A stretch of 64,000 bases of DNA from Mesorhizobium temperatum (GTDB taxonomy: Bacteria > Pseudomonadota > Alphaproteobacteria > Rhizobiales > Rhizobiaceae): positions 137,432-201,431 of the forward strand of contig NZ_NPKJ01000076.1 of the NCBI RefSeq assembly GCF_002284575.1, written 5' to 3'. The translations under genes and the position numbers were made by a program. Below, in pieces: positions 53,353 through 63,510 of this stretch (position 1 is the first letter of the stretch; each line of letters starts with the position of its first letter). The notes beneath the pieces are model-generated. The model was not told where the DNA came from. It saw nothing but the letters and a program-made list of their open reading frames with translations, and ran no database searches.

Positions 53353-53447
53353 CCCTATGTTGTCGTGAAGCGGTTGGAACTTTCGGAAAACGCCGGAGGG
53401 ACAGCGCCCCCCGATGCTATTCGAAACAGCCGTTTGGCGTTGCGACG

Positions 53448-56408
53448 TCATGGTCGTTTCGCACGAAGCAAAAGGTCGAAATCCTTTCTAACCTTTTGCG
53501 ACGTCTCTTTGAGGTGCGCTTCCAGCACACCGAAATCCGGCAGGTCGGTGACCGCCAGAAGCAGATCCGAAAGCCCGGGCGGAACGTCGTCCCGTTCGAA
53601 TACGCCGGTGAGGCAGAGCCGCGTCATCTGGGTCAGCGCCAGATAAAGCGCATAAGCATCGCAAAGCTCCTGCCTGACCTGGGCCTCGGCGAAATCCGGC
53701 GCCAGCCTCGACAGGACTTCCGCTGTCCCGGTGACCCGGCGGCCGGCTTCGATCTTTCCCGTGATCACCGCCACCTGCGCGATGAATTCGAGATCGATGA
53801 GACCGCCCGGGATCAGCTTGATGTCCCAGAGATCGCGCGGCGGCTTCTCCTTCTCGATCATCGCGCGCATCTCGGCCGCCTCGGCCATCACCTTGGCGCT
53901 GTCGCGCGGCAGGGCGAGCACCGCCGCCACCTCGGCCTCGACCTCGGTGCATAGCGCTTGATCGCCACCGATCGCGCGGGCCCTGGACAGCGCCATATGC
54001 TCCCATGTCCAGGCGTCCTTGCGCTGGTACTTCTTAAAAGCATCGACATGGGTGGCAACCGGCCCCTTGTTGCCGGACGGCCGCAAGCGAAGGTCGAGCT
54101 CGTAGAGAACGCCCTCGGCGGTCGGCGCGGACACGGCTGATATCAGCCGCTGCGTCATCCTGGAGTAATAGTGGGATGGGGCGAGCGGCTTGTCGCCGTC
54201 GGATTCCTCGGCATCCGCATCGTGATCATAGAGGAGGATGAGGTCGACGTCGGAGCCGGCCGTCAGTTCGCGGCTGCCGAGCTTGCCCATGCCGAGCAGC
54301 GCAACGGTGCCGCCGGCGATGCGACCGTGACGCAGCGCGAACTCGGCGATGACCGCCCGCAGCGCCGCGTCGATGGTCAGATCGGCCAGATCGGAAAAGG
54401 CACGGCCGGCGCGGGCCGGATCAATCGAGCCGGCAAGCAGCCTGACACCGATCAGGAATTTTTGCTCGGACGCAAAGATACGCAAACGGTCGAGCACGTC
54501 CTCATAGGCCCTGTCGCCCTCGAGGAAGGCGGCGAGACGGCCGGACAGATAGGCGCGGTCCGGCAGCTCGGTCAAAAGGGCCGGATCCAACAAGCCATCG
54601 AACACGTGCGGCCGGCGCGTGATGATAGCGGCCAGCCGTGGGGCCGCGCCCATGATCGTCGCCAGCAGCTTCAGCAGAGCCGGATTGGACTGGAGCAGCG
54701 AGAAGAGCTGGATGCCGGCGGGCAGGCCGGCAAGGAATTCGTCGAAGCGTATCAACGCCTCGTCCGCCCGGCGCGTCTGACCGAAGGATTGCAGCAGCGC
54801 CGGCGTCAGTTCGGTCAACCGCTCGCGCGCCTCGGCCGACTGGGTGACGCGATAGCGGCCGAAATGCCAGCCGCGGATGACGCGGCAGATGTCGCTCGCC
54901 CGCTGGAACCCCAATCTCTGCAGGGTCTGCAACGTATCGGGGTCATCGACATCGCCGGTAAAGACCAGATTGCCGATGCCCGCCGAAAGCTCGGGCGCAG
55001 TTTCGAAGAGTGCTGCGTAGTGGCGTTCGACCTGGTGGAGTGCGGCGCGGAACGCCTCGGCAAAGGCCGCCGCATCGGCAAAGCCCAGAATGCGGGCAAT
55101 GCGTTCGAGCTCTTCGTCATCTTCCGGCAGTACATGGATCTGCTCGTCGGCGACCATCTGGACGGCATGCTCGACGCGGCGCAGGAACCAGTATTCCCGG
55201 GCGAGCGCGTCGCGCGCATCGGCTGTGATCCAGCCGCGTGCCGCAAGCTGGCCAAGCATCGGCACGGTCTCGCGGCCGCGCAGCTCGGGGAAGCGGCCGC
55301 CGGCGATGAGCTGCTGGGTCTGGACGAAAAATTCGATCTCGCGGATGCCGCCGCGGCCGAGCTTGACGTTGTGGCCCTTCACCGCGATCTCGCCAAGACC
55401 CTTGTGGGCGTGGATCTGGCGCTTGATCGAATGGACGTCGGCGATCGCCGCATAGTCCATGTATTTGCGCCAGATGTAGGGCTGGAGGTCCTTCAGGAAC
55501 GCAGCACCGGCATCAAGATCGCCGGCCACCGGACGCGCCTTGATCATGGCGGCGCGCTCCCAGTTCTGCCCGCGCGCCTCGTAGTAGCGCAGTGCCGCCT
55601 CGACCGGGATCGCCAGCGGCGTCGAACCGGGGTCGGGACGAAGCCGGAGATCGGTGCGGAAAACATAGCCGTGCTCGGTGCGATCCTGGAGAATGCGGAC
55701 CAGCCGGCGCGTCAGGCGCGACAACAGCTCCGTCGCATCGAGCGGGTCGACGACGGCAGGCGCCTGCGGGTCGAAGAAAACGACGAGGTCGATGTCGGAA
55801 GAGAAGTTCAGCTCATGCGCGCCAAGCTTGCCCATGCCGAGCAGGATCCAGCCCGACCGGCGCGCCGGATTCTCGAGGTCCGGCAGTTTGAGCTTGCCCT
55901 GTCCGTGCGCGTCGCGAAGCAGGAAGTCGACGGCAGCGCGGGTGCAGGCGTCGGCAAGATCGCTCAGCCGCCGTACTGTGATTGCAGTTTCAGCCTCGCC
56001 TGCAAGGTCGGCCAGCGCGATCAGAACATGCGCTTGCGCTTTCCATTGCCGCAGCGCCATCATCAGGCTGTTTTCAGAGATGGCTTCCGCCCGCGCGGCC
56101 TCGTCGATCGCGGCGCCGATCGACGCCAGCCGGGCCTCGACCGTCTCACCGAAAAGCGCGTCCAGGATCTGCGGGCGGCGGCGTACTGTGTCGCGGAGAA
56201 ACGGCGACAGGTCGAACACTGCGGCGAGGAAATCCTGGACGGCGCCCTTGCCGGTGAGAAATTTCGCGAGCCGGGGGAGCCCGTCTTCCTGCGCAGCGGA
56301 AGCGATTTCCGACAATTCCCGCCTGGCGCGGTTCCGATCCAGGGGGACGAGCTTTGCCGCCGGCTTCAGAAGCCAGTTGGTCTGTTCCGCAGCCGCCCTC
56401 ACCGCCAT
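53448..56408 (-). CDS. glnE: glutamine synthetase adenylyltransferase/deadenylase
   Basis: The 986-residue protein has two nucleotidyltransferase halves. The N-terminal deadenylylase half has GMGKLGAHELNFSSDIDLVVFFD near residue 200. The C-terminal adenylylase half has GMGKLGSRELTAGSDVDLILLYD near residue 716. It switches glutamine synthetase off and on in answer to PII and 2-oxoglutarate. Its start overlaps the stop of the upstream sensor kinase by one base (TGATG), so glnE lies at the end of the two-component operon. It is convergent with pleC. Both metal-binding DxD motifs are intact. Confidence 0.96.
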   Translation of the reverse strand: MAVRAAAEQTNWLLKPAAKLVPLDRNRARRELSEIASAAQEDGLPRLAKFLTGKGAVQDFLAAVFDLSPFLRDTVRRRPQILDALFGETVEARLASIGAAIDEAARAEAISENSLMMALRQWKAQAHVLIALADLAGEAETAITVRRLSDLADACTRAAVDFLLRDAHGQGKLKLPDLENPARRSGWILLGMGKLGAHELNFSSDIDLVVFFDPQAPAVVDPLDATELLSRLTRRLVRILQDRTEHGYVFRTDLRLRPDPGSTPLAIPVEAALRYYEARGQNWERAAMIKARPVAGDLDAGAAFLKDLQPYIWRKYMDYAAIADVHSIKRQIHAHKGLGEIAVKGHNVKLGRGGIREIEFFVQTQQLIAGGRFPELRGRETVPMLGQLAARGWITADARDALAREYWFLRRVEHAVQMVADEQIHVLPEDDEELERIARILGFADAAAFAEAFRAALHQVERHYAALFETAPELSAGIGNLVFTGDVDDPDTLQTLQRLGFQRASDICRVIRGWHFGRYRVTQSAEARERLTELTPALLQSFGQTRRADEALIRFDEFLAGLPAGIQLFSLLQSNPALLKLLATIMGAAPRLAAIITRRPHVFDGLLDPALLTELPDRAYLSGRLAAFLEGDRAYEDVLDRLRIFASEQKFLIGVRLLAGSIDPARAGRAFSDLADLTIDAALRAVIAEFALRHGRIAGGTVALLGMGKLGSRELTAGSDVDLILLYDHDADAEESDGDKPLAPSHYYSRMTQRLISAVSAPTAEGVLYELDLRLRPSGNKGPVATHVDAFKKYQRKDAWTWEHMALSRARAIGGDQALCTEVEAEVAAVLALPRDSAKVMAEAAEMRAMIEKEKPPRDLWDIKLIPGGLIDLEFIAQVAVITGKIEAGRRVTGTAEVLSRLAPDFAEAQVRQELCDAYALYLALTQMTRLCLTGVFERDDVPPGLSDLLLAVTDLPDFGVLEAHLKETSQKVRKDFDLLLRAKRP

Positions 56409-57877
56409 CAGCGATCCTCCCGTTCGGGAAAACTCATGACGACGGACAATCCGGGATCGGCGGGCAGAAGATCAAGCCGTCCGTTGTGGAATGTCATGAT
56501 TGCCTTGGCAAGGCTGAGGCCCAGACCGGAGCCCGGTTGCGAGCGGCTCTTCTCCAGGCGCACGAAACGCTCGGTCGCCCTGGCGCGATCGGCATCGTCG
56601 GGAATGCCCTGGCCGTTGTCTGTGACGGAAAGCCTGATTTCCCTGCCAACGCGATCGAGCGCCACGCGGACGGTCGGCTTGGTGGTCGAATCGGTCGAAT
56701 ATTTTATCGCGTTGTCGACGATGTTCGATAGCGCCTGGCCGATCAGCTCGCGATTGCCTTCGACGGCGAAGCCATCCTGCACCGAGGTCTCGAGTGTCAC
56801 TCCCGCCTCCTCCGCCACCGGCTCGTAGAGCTCGACGACATCGTGCACGGACGCAGCAAGATCGACCCGGCTGGTGCTTTCGGAGGAATAGCCCGCCTCC
56901 AGCCTGGAGATCATCAGGATGGCGTTGAAGGTCTTTATCAGCTGGTCAGACTCGGCGATCGTCCCTTCCAGCGCCTGGCGGTAGTCGGTAGCGCTGTGCT
57001 TGCCGGAAAGCGTCGCTTCGGCACGGTTGCGCAACCTGGTCAGCGGTGTCTTCAGATCGTGGGCGATGTTGTCGGAGACCTGCTTCAGCCCTTCATTCAG
57101 CGTGGCGATCCTGGCCAGCATGGAATTGAGATTTTCGGAGAGCCGATCGAACTCGTCGCCGGCGCCGGTGACCGGTAGCCGGCCGGAGAGGTCACCGCCC
57201 ATGATGCGGCGGCTGGCCTCCGACACCGAGTCGATGCGCTTCAGCGCCGCGCGGCCGACGAAGAACCAGATCAGGAGCCCGCCGAGCGCCATCATGCCGA
57301 GCGCCAGCATCAAAGCGCGGCGGATGATGGCGCGGAACCGCTCCGGCTCGCCAAGATCGCGGCCGACGAGCATGATCATCTGGTTCGGCAGGCGCAGCAC
57401 CAAGGCAATGGCGTTGTGGCCCTTCTCGCCTTCGACCTGGACTTCGCTCTGGCTGGATTCGTTCGGGTCGGCGACCGGGTTGCGTTGCCGCTCGAGCTCG
57501 CCCTCGCCGAAGCGCCGGTAGGAAAACGGCTCCGTCGTCCAGCCCTCGGCCTCGAGAACGCCAGGCTCCAGGCTCTGCACGTTTCCGGTTAGGATCTGGC
57601 CGTTGGTGTCGGCGATCAAATAGAGATTGGCGCCAGGCTGGCGGGAGCGCTGCTCGACCACGCGGACCAGCAGCGGCAAGCCGCCGCGCTGGTAGGCCCG
57701 GGCGAGGCCAAGCACCTCGTCGTTGATCGTGTCCTGGGTCTGACCGGTCAGCATGCGCGCCGACAGCGAGGTCATGTAGAAGACGAGCAGCACCGCGCAG
57801 ATGGCGAACAGCAGGAGATAGAGCGCCGAAAGCCGCGCTGCCGTCGTCTTCATGATGGCCGGCATGGAAAGAGCCAT
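56408..57877 (-). CDS. sensor histidine kinase, EnvZ/QseC type
   Basis: The 489-residue kinase has two transmembrane helices (about 17-38 and 190-215) flanking a periplasmic domain of about 150 residues. HAMP follows (VGRAALKRIDSVSEASRRIMGGDLSGRLPVTGAGDEFDRL), then the HisKA box SDNIAHDLKTPLTRLRNRAEA and HATPase (NIVDNAIKYS, DNGQGIP, GSGLGLSLAKAIM). It partners with the response regulator one base upstream. The open frame extends in the other frame of the regulator to 58021; I use the ATG at 57877 behind a GAGCGG site. Next genes: glnE downstream, degP beyond the regulator. Confidence 0.92.
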   Translation of the reverse strand: MALSMPAIMKTTAARLSALYLLLFAICAVLLVFYMTSLSARMLTGQTQDTINDEVLGLARAYQRGGLPLLVRVVEQRSRQPGANLYLIADTNGQILTGNVQSLEPGVLEAEGWTTEPFSYRRFGEGELERQRNPVADPNESSQSEVQVEGEKGHNAIALVLRLPNQMIMLVGRDLGEPERFRAIIRRALMLALGMMALGGLLIWFFVGRAALKRIDSVSEASRRIMGGDLSGRLPVTGAGDEFDRLSENLNSMLARIATLNEGLKQVSDNIAHDLKTPLTRLRNRAEATLSGKHSATDYRQALEGTIAESDQLIKTFNAILMISRLEAGYSSESTSRVDLAASVHDVVELYEPVAEEAGVTLETSVQDGFAVEGNRELIGQALSNIVDNAIKYSTDSTTKPTVRVALDRVGREIRLSVTDNGQGIPDDADRARATERFVRLEKSRSQPGSGLGLSLAKAIMTFHNGRLDLLPADPGLSVVMSFPEREDR

Positions 57878-57878
57878 G

Positions 57879-58553
57879 CTACCCGCTCTTGAGCATATAG
57901 CCGGCGCCACGAACGGTGTGCAGGATCGGCTTGTCGAAGCCCTTCTCGATCTTGCCGCGCAGCCGCGAGACGTGAACGTCGATGACGTTGGTCTGCGGAT
58001 CGAAATGATAGTCCCAGACATTTTCCAGCAGCATGGTGCGCGTCACCACCTGGCCGGCATGGCGCATCAGATATTCCAGCAGGCGGAACTCGCGCGGCTG
58101 CAGCGTGATCTCGCGTGCCGCGCGCCGCACCGAATGAGAGAGCCTGTCGAGTTCGAGATCGCCGACCCGGTAGACGGTTTCGGCTTCCCTGGCGCTGGCG
58201 CGGCGGTTCAGCACCTCGACCCGGGCCAGAAGCTCGGAAAAGGCATAGGGCTTGGTCAGATAGTCGTCGCCGCCGGCGCGCAAGCCAGTGACCCGGTCGT
58301 CGACTTCGCCGAGCGCCGACAGGATCAGCACCGGCGTTGTATTGCCTCTGGATCTCAGACCGGCGATGACCGACAGGCCGTCGCGGCGCGGCAACATGCG
58401 GTCGACCACCATCACGTCATAGTCGCCGGAGTCAGCGAGCGCGAAGCCGGTTTCGCCGTCGCCGGCGACATGGGCAGTGTGTCCGGCCTCGGTAAAGGCT
58501 TTCTGCAGGTAATCGGCCGCTTCGCGATCGTCTTCTATAACGAGAATCTTCAT
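57879..58553 (-). CDS. OmpR/PhoB-type response regulator
   Basis: The 224-residue protein starts MKILVIEDDREAADYLQKAF, has a receiver domain with the phospho-Asp in DVMVVDRMLPRRDG (near residue 51) and the Lys in YLTKPYAF. A winged-helix DNA-binding domain follows (ITLQPREFRLLEYLMRHAGQVVTRTMLLENVWDYHFDP...VIDVHVSRLRGKI). The inner ATG at 58553 is chosen because the receiver fold starts there; the frame extends 27 codons further. With the kinase and nearby degP it may sense envelope stress, which is inference from position. Confidence 0.94.
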   Translation of the reverse strand: MKILVIEDDREAADYLQKAFTEAGHTAHVAGDGETGFALADSGDYDVMVVDRMLPRRDGLSVIAGLRSRGNTTPVLILSALGEVDDRVTGLRAGGDDYLTKPYAFSELLARVEVLNRRASAREAETVYRVGDLELDRLSHSVRRAAREITLQPREFRLLEYLMRHAGQVVTRTMLLENVWDYHFDPQTNVIDVHVSRLRGKIEKGFDKPILHTVRGAGYMLKSG

Positions 58554-58659
58554 GGGACCGTTATACGCGATTTCGCTGGAAGATTGAGTGGCCGGCATAT
58601 GCATCGTGGCCTCACCAGGGCGTATCGCGAACAAAGTGATTCAAGAATACGCAGTAAGT

Positions 58660-58856
58660 CTTTGTTTTGGAATGTCGTTGCTTCGGAGCCGCCGGCACCC
58701 TCGGATCAAGCCCGAGGCAGGCTTTTGGGCGACATGCAGCGGCAGCGGGCGATGGGAGCCCGCTGCCGCTGGGGCGGAACACGATGACTGACTAACGTAT
58801 TCAAGCCCCGTACTTTCCCGTGCGGCGGCTCGGGGTGTTTGAAACCGCCGCACCGG
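58660..58856. repeat. intergenic hairpin cluster between degP and the response regulator
   Basis: A diverged ATGTCG...CGACAT palindrome (about 58672-58736) contains the small stem CCTCGG/CCGAGG at 58699-58717. Next to it AGCGGCAGCGGGC (58738-58750) pairs perfectly with GCCCGCTGCCGCT (58758-58770), a 13-base stem. GTGCGGCGG (58820-58828) pairs with CCGCCGCAC (58845-58853), 18 bases past the degP stop. The last could end the degP transcript. No gene was found in 58554-58870. Confidence 0.7.
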
Positions 58857-58870
58857 AAAAGTCTGGAATG

Positions 58871-60400
58871 TCAGCCCTTGGCGACAGGCAGCGCGACGAA
58901 GCGGTTGCTGTCGTCGCGGGTGATCTGCATCAGCACCGCCTTGCGGCCCGACTTCACCGCGTCGGCCATGGCCTTGGCAATATCGTCGGTGCCGTTGACC
59001 TCCGTCGAATTGACCGAGGTGATGACGTCGCCGGGCTGGATGCCGCGATCGGCGGCATCGCTGTCGGGATCGACATCGGTCACCACAAGCCCTTTGCCAT
59101 CGTCGGACCTGGTGACGGTGAGGCCGAGATCGGCCAGCGTATCGGCCTTTGGCGGAGCGGAAGGCTGCTGGTCGGCCGAAGCCTGCTTATCGCTCGAAGG
59201 CAGCGTGCCGAGATCGACCTTAACGGTCTCACTCTTGCCGTCACGCCACAGCGTGACGTCGACCGGCTTGCCGGGTTGGTAGGCGCCGATCAGACGGGCG
59301 AGTTCCTTCGGCGAAGTGACGTCCTTGCCGTCCACCTGAGTGATGACGTCACCGGCTGATATGCCGGCCTTCTTGCCGGGACCATCGTCCTGGGCGCTGG
59401 AAACGAGCGCACCCTTATCGGACTTCAGCCCGAGCGATTCGGCGATTTCGGAGGTGACCGGCTGGATCTCGACGCCAAGCCAGCCGCGCTGGACGGTGCC
59501 GTCCTTCATCAGATCCTGCACGACTGCCTTTGCCGTCGAGGCAGGAATGTCGAAGGCGATGCCGACGCTGCCGCCGGACGGCGAGAAGATCGCGGTGTTG
59601 ATGCCGACGACCTGGCCGTTGAGGTTGAAGGTCGGGCCGCCTGAATTGCCGCGGTTCACCGAGGCGTCGATCTGAATGAAGTCGTCATAAGGACCGGCGC
59701 CGATATCGCGGCCTCGGGCCGAGACGATGCCGGCGGTGACCGTGCCGCCGAGGCCGAACGGATTGCCGACGGCCACGACCCAGTCGCCGACGCGAACCTT
59801 GGAATCATCGGCGAAGTCGACATAGGTGAACTTGCCGTCGCCTTCGACCTTGAGCACTGCGAGATCGGTGCGCGGATCTGTGCCGACCAGCTTGGCGTCG
59901 AGTTCCTTGCCGTTATGCATCACCACCGTGAAGGACGAGCCGTCTCCGACGACATGGTTGTTGGTGACGAGGTAGCCATCCTCGGAGATGAAGAAACCGG
60001 ACCCCTGGGCGACCGGCCGCGGCTGGCGGTCACGGCGTTCGAAACGTCGCATTCCATCCCGGCCATCCTGATCGCCAAAGCCACGGAACTCCCTGAAGAA
60101 GCGGCGCAATTGCGGATCATCGGGAAGATTGCCGAAGGCGTCGGGCAGGTCGGAGCCGTCGTCGGCCGTCGATTCTATCTTGGCTTTGACGCGGACACTG
60201 ACAACCGCCGGCGAAACGCGCTCGACCACGTCGGCGAAGCTCGGGACCTGCGGTGCCTCGACACGCACGGCTTCGGCCAGGACCGGTACTGTCCCGGTGG
60301 CAACCGCGCCGAAGCCGATCGCGCCGGCAATGGCCACTGAAGCGGCGGCAGCCATCAGGCGTGTGCGGGTGCGGGGATATGAATTGGGGGCAATATTCAT
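58871..60400 (-). CDS. degP: Do-like periplasmic serine protease DegP/HtrA
   Basis: The 509-residue protein has an N-terminal signal anchor (LMAAAASVAIAGAIGFGAV). The trypsin-like domain has the catalytic triad His in VTNNHVVGDG, Asp in DPRTDLAVLKVEGD and Ser in SVNRGNSGGPTFNLNGQV. Two PDZ domains follow (WLGVEIQPVTSEIAESLGLK... and LGLTVTRSDDGKGLVVTDV...). It degrades or refolds damaged envelope proteins. GAGG precedes the ATG at 60400; the frame opens further to 60442. It lies between the cytochrome c maturation operon and an OmpR-type two-component pair on the same strand, as I recall from Sinorhizobium. Confidence 0.95.
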   Translation of the reverse strand: MNIAPNSYPRTRTRLMAAAASVAIAGAIGFGAVATGTVPVLAEAVRVEAPQVPSFADVVERVSPAVVSVRVKAKIESTADDGSDLPDAFGNLPDDPQLRRFFREFRGFGDQDGRDGMRRFERRDRQPRPVAQGSGFFISEDGYLVTNNHVVGDGSSFTVVMHNGKELDAKLVGTDPRTDLAVLKVEGDGKFTYVDFADDSKVRVGDWVVAVGNPFGLGGTVTAGIVSARGRDIGAGPYDDFIQIDASVNRGNSGGPTFNLNGQVVGINTAIFSPSGGSVGIAFDIPASTAKAVVQDLMKDGTVQRGWLGVEIQPVTSEIAESLGLKSDKGALVSSAQDDGPGKKAGISAGDVITQVDGKDVTSPKELARLIGAYQPGKPVDVTLWRDGKSETVKVDLGTLPSSDKQASADQQPSAPPKADTLADLGLTVTRSDDGKGLVVTDVDPDSDAADRGIQPGDVITSVNSTEVNGTDDIAKAMADAVKSGRKAVLMQITRDDSNRFVALPVAKG

Positions 60401-60530
60401 GGGTCTCGTATCCTCTTTCAAGGGATGCGCTTCGGTCGGCATCCTCGGGCAAGAGAAATAGGGGTGCGCACATTACGGCGCCATTTCCGGTGCATGAAAC
60501 TTTTGTAATGTTTGCGGGCGGTCGCCGCCT

Positions 60531-60998
60531 TCAGTCCCGGTGCAAAATAGTATCCAGCTCCGCCTGTTCCTCGGCGGTCAACGCATTGGTTGCCGTCGAA
60601 CGGCGCGACCGGGCGGTCAGCACGATGAAAATCCCGCCGGCAAGGAGCAGAAGGACCGGCGTGCCCCAGAGCAATGCATTGCGCAGGCTGAAGCGCGGCT
60701 TCAACAGCACGAACTCGCCGTAGCGGGAAACGATGTAGTCTATCACCTGCTGGTCGGTGTCGCCGGCGACCAGGCGCTGCCGCACCAGCACGCGCAGATC
60801 GCGGGCAAGATCGGCATCGGATTCGTCGATCGACTGGTTCTGACAAACCATGCAGCGCAGCTGCTCCGAAAGCGTCCGCGCCCGCGCCTCGAGCGCCGGG
60901 TCGGCCAGAACCTCGTCGGGCTTCACCGCAAGTGCGGCGCCGGCAAACAACAGCGTCAGCAGCAGGATCAGCGATGCCAGCGAAAATCTTGCGGTCAT
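60531..60998 (-). CDS. ccmH: cytochrome c maturation protein CcmH (CycL)
   Basis: The 155-residue protein has a signal peptide ([18 protein letters not shown]). The heme-ligation motif [11 protein letters not shown] with its two cysteines follows, then a C-terminal transmembrane helix ([19 protein letters not shown]). It reduces the apocytochrome CxxCH thiols with CcmF during heme attachment. Its ATG overlaps the ccmF stop by 4 bases. An open frame to 61148 is ccmF shadow. Rhizobia name this gene cycL. Confidence 0.95.
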   Translation of the reverse strand: MTARFSLASLILLLTLLFAGAALAVKPDEVLADPALEARARTLSEQLRCMVCQNQSIDESDADLARDLRVLVRQRLVAGDTDQQVIDYIVSRYGEFVLLKPRFSLRNALLWGTPVLLLLAGGIFIVLTARSRRSTATNALTAEEQAELDTILHRD

Positions 60999-62995
60999 GG
61001 CAGGCTCGCGGAGGGCACAGCGCCCGTCGACTTGCGGCGACGGGACGGTGCCCCGACGCGCAGGCGCCGGTCCATGAGCGACATCGCAGCACCTGCCATC
61101 ATGACAAGGCCGCCACCCCAGATCAGCGTCACCAGCGGCTTCCACCACAGCCGCACCACAACGGAGCCGTCGGTTCCCTCGTCGCCAAGCGAGAGGTAGA
61201 GCTGGCTGAACCCAATCGTCTTGATACCGGACTCGGTTGTCGTCATCTGTCGGATCGGATAGGAGCGCTTGGCCGAGGTGATTACGGCGGTAGTGCTTCC
61301 ATCAGCGCCGAGCAGGGCGAAGCGGCCGCGATCCTCGCTGTAATTAGGCCCCTGAGCCGGATAGAGCCCTTCGAAACGCAACGTGTGGCCGGACAGTTGC
61401 ACGGTCTCGCCAGCATGCATCGACAAGATCTTCTCGGTGCCGAAGCAAAGTGTGCCGACGATGCCCAGCGTCGTCAGCCCGAGGCCGAGATGGGCAAGCG
61501 CGGTGCCGAAGACCGAACGCGGCAAGCCGGCGAAGCGCCTGAGCATGACGCCGGGCGCGACAGTGCCAAAGCCGGATTTGACGGCAATATCGGTGAGCGC
61601 GCCGCAGATCAGCCAGAAGGCCAGGCCGACGCCAAGTGCTGCAAACACCGACGCGCCGTCGATGAACAAGGCCGTCACCAGCACGGCCAAAAGCGCTGCG
61701 GCGAAGGCCGCCATCAGCCGCTGGGCGACGGCGAAAATGTCGCCGCGCTTCCAGGCCAGCAGCGGTCCGAACGGGACCACGGCCAGAAGCGGCACCATCA
61801 GCGGGCCGAATGTCAGGTTGAAGAATGGCGCGCCGACCGAAATCTTGTCGGCAGAAACGGCCTCGACGGCCAGCGGATACAGCGTGCCGATCAGCACGGT
61901 GGCGGTGGCCGTGGTCAGGAACAGATTGTTGAGGACCAGCGCCCCCTCGCGCGAGATCGGATGAAACAGGCCGCCGGCCGTCAACCTGGAGGCGCGAAAG
62001 GCGAACAACGCCAGTGATCCGCCGATGAACAGTGTCAGGATACAGAGAATGAACACGCCGCGCGTCGGATCGGTGGCGAAGGCGTGGACGGAAGTGAGCA
62101 CGCCGGAGCGCACCAGGAAGGTGCCGAGCAGCGATAGCGAGAAGGTCAGGATCGCCAACAACAGCGTCCAGATCTTCAAGGCCGAGCGCTTTTCCATGAC
62201 GATCGCCGAATGGAGCAGCGCGGTGCCGGCCAGCCAAGGCATGAAGGAGGCGTTCTCGACCGGATCCCAGAACCAGAAACCGCCCCAGCCAAGTTCGTAA
62301 TAGGCCCAGTAGGAACCCATGGCGATGCCACCGGTCAGGAACATCCAGGCGACGAGCGTCCATGGCCGCACCCAGCGCGCCCAGGACGCGTCGATGCGGC
62401 CTTCGATGAGGGCGGCGACCGAGAAGGAAAAGCAGATCGAAAAGCCGACATAGCCGAGGTAGAGCAGCGGCGGATGGATGGCGAGGCCAAGATCCTGCAG
62501 GATCGGGTTGAGATCGCGGCCCTCGATCGGCGCCGGATTGAGCCTGGCGAACGGGTTGGACGTCGCCAGGATGAACAGGAAAAAGGTGGCGCCGATCGCG
62601 CCTTGCACGGCCAGCACATTGGCTCGAAGGGCCGCGGGAAGATTGCTGCCGAAAGCAGCGACGAGCGCGCCGAAAAAGGTCAGGATCAGCACCCAGAGCA
62701 GCATCGAGCCCTCGTGATTGCCCCAGGTGCCGGTGATCTTGTAGATCAGCGGCTGCAGCGAATGCGAGTTGTCCCAGACGTTAGCCACCGAAAAATCGGA
62801 CGTTGCATAGGCTATCGCCAGCGCCGCGAAGGACAGAGCGGTCAAGGCAAAGCCGGTCACCGCGACCGGACTGCCGACGGCCATCATCTTCTGGTTGTTC
62901 ATGCGCGCGCCGAACATCGGCACCAGCGTCTGCACCAAAGACAGCGCGAATGCCAGGACCAGCGCGAAATGTCCGGTTTCAACCATTGTGGCCAA
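60995..62995 (-). CDS. ccmF: cytochrome c heme lyase subunit CcmF (CycK)
   Basis: The 666-residue integral membrane protein has about 14-15 helices and the WWD heme-handling motif: [23 protein letters not shown] near residue 235. Conserved periplasmic histidines follow. It is the heme lyase core that joins heme from CcmE to apocytochrome c. The gene overlaps ccmH and lies 68 bases after ccmE, in the operon order ccmI-ccmE-ccmF-ccmH (cycHJKL). A weak GTTTTGC/GCAAAAC stem lies in the ccmE-ccmF spacer (63011-63038). Confidence 0.96.
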   Translation of the reverse strand: MATMVETGHFALVLAFALSLVQTLVPMFGARMNNQKMMAVGSPVAVTGFALTALSFAALAIAYATSDFSVANVWDNSHSLQPLIYKITGTWGNHEGSMLLWVLILTFFGALVAAFGSNLPAALRANVLAVQGAIGATFFLFILATSNPFARLNPAPIEGRDLNPILQDLGLAIHPPLLYLGYVGFSICFSFSVAALIEGRIDASWARWVRPWTLVAWMFLTGGIAMGSYWAYYELGWGGFWFWDPVENASFMPWLAGTALLHSAIVMEKRSALKIWTLLLAILTFSLSLLGTFLVRSGVLTSVHAFATDPTRGVFILCILTLFIGGSLALFAFRASRLTAGGLFHPISREGALVLNNLFLTTATATVLIGTLYPLAVEAVSADKISVGAPFFNLTFGPLMVPLLAVVPFGPLLAWKRGDIFAVAQRLMAAFAAALLAVLVTALFIDGASVFAALGVGLAFWLICGALTDIAVKSGFGTVAPGVMLRRFAGLPRSVFGTALAHLGLGLTTLGIVGTLCFGTEKILSMHAGETVQLSGHTLRFEGLYPAQGPNYSEDRGRFALLGADGSTTAVITSAKRSYPIRQMTTTESGIKTIGFSQLYLSLGDEGTDGSVVVRLWWKPLVTLIWGGGLVMMAGAAMSLMDRRLRVGAPSRRRKSTGAVPSASLP

Positions 62996-63063
62996 GCCCG
63001 CCAGGTTTTTGTTTTGCCGCAGGATCTTGCCGCAAAACCGAGGGACACTCTTGCGGAACCTGC

Positions 63064-63507
63064 TTAGTCACTCTTGCTCTCCTGCCACACGCCCTTGGAT
63101 TTGAGGCTCTCGGCCACCTCCTTGGGCATGTAGTTCTCGTCGTGTTTGGCCAGCACGCTGTCGGCGACGAAGACGCCGTCCGGGCGAAACGTGCCTTCAG
63201 TGATGACGCCCTGCTCCTCGCGGAAAAGGTCGGGAAGAATGCCGATGTAGGTGACCTTGACCTGCTTCTGGTTGTCGGTCACCGAAAAGGCGACGGTGGC
63301 CCCCTGACCGCGCTCGATCGTACCTTTTTCGACGAGGCCGCCGAGTCTGATACGCTGCCCGGGCTGCAGGCTGGCGTTGGTCAGATCGGCGGGCATGTAG
63401 AAGTAGGAGGCCTTCTGGCCGAGCGCGTAGAAGGTCAGACCGGTGGCTGCACCGAGAAAGGCCAACCCTCCGGCGATCACCGACAGTCTTTTCTGCTTGC
63501 GCGTCAT
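63064..63507 (-). CDS. ccmE: heme chaperone CcmE (CycJ)
   Basis: The 147-residue protein has a single N-terminal membrane anchor (RLSVIAGGLAFLGAATGLTFYAL) and a periplasmic OB-fold barrel. The heme-binding histidine is in VLAKHDENYMPKEV (His122-Tyr126 motif HxxxY). It carries heme covalently to CcmF. It starts 3 bases after the ccmI stop. The gene order and length are normal for Rhizobiales. Confidence 0.96.
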   Translation of the reverse strand: MTRKQKRLSVIAGGLAFLGAATGLTFYALGQKASYFYMPADLTNASLQPGQRIRLGGLVEKGTIERGQGATVAFSVTDNQKQVKVTYIGILPDLFREEQGVITEGTFRPDGVFVADSVLAKHDENYMPKEVAESLKSKGVWQESKSD

Positions 63508-63510
63508 GTT

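Noticed and set aside
54171-56828. 885-codon open frame on the plus strand opposite glnE
   Set aside because: It is an antisense shadow of glnE with no domain, no ribosome binding site and the wrong codon-position pattern.
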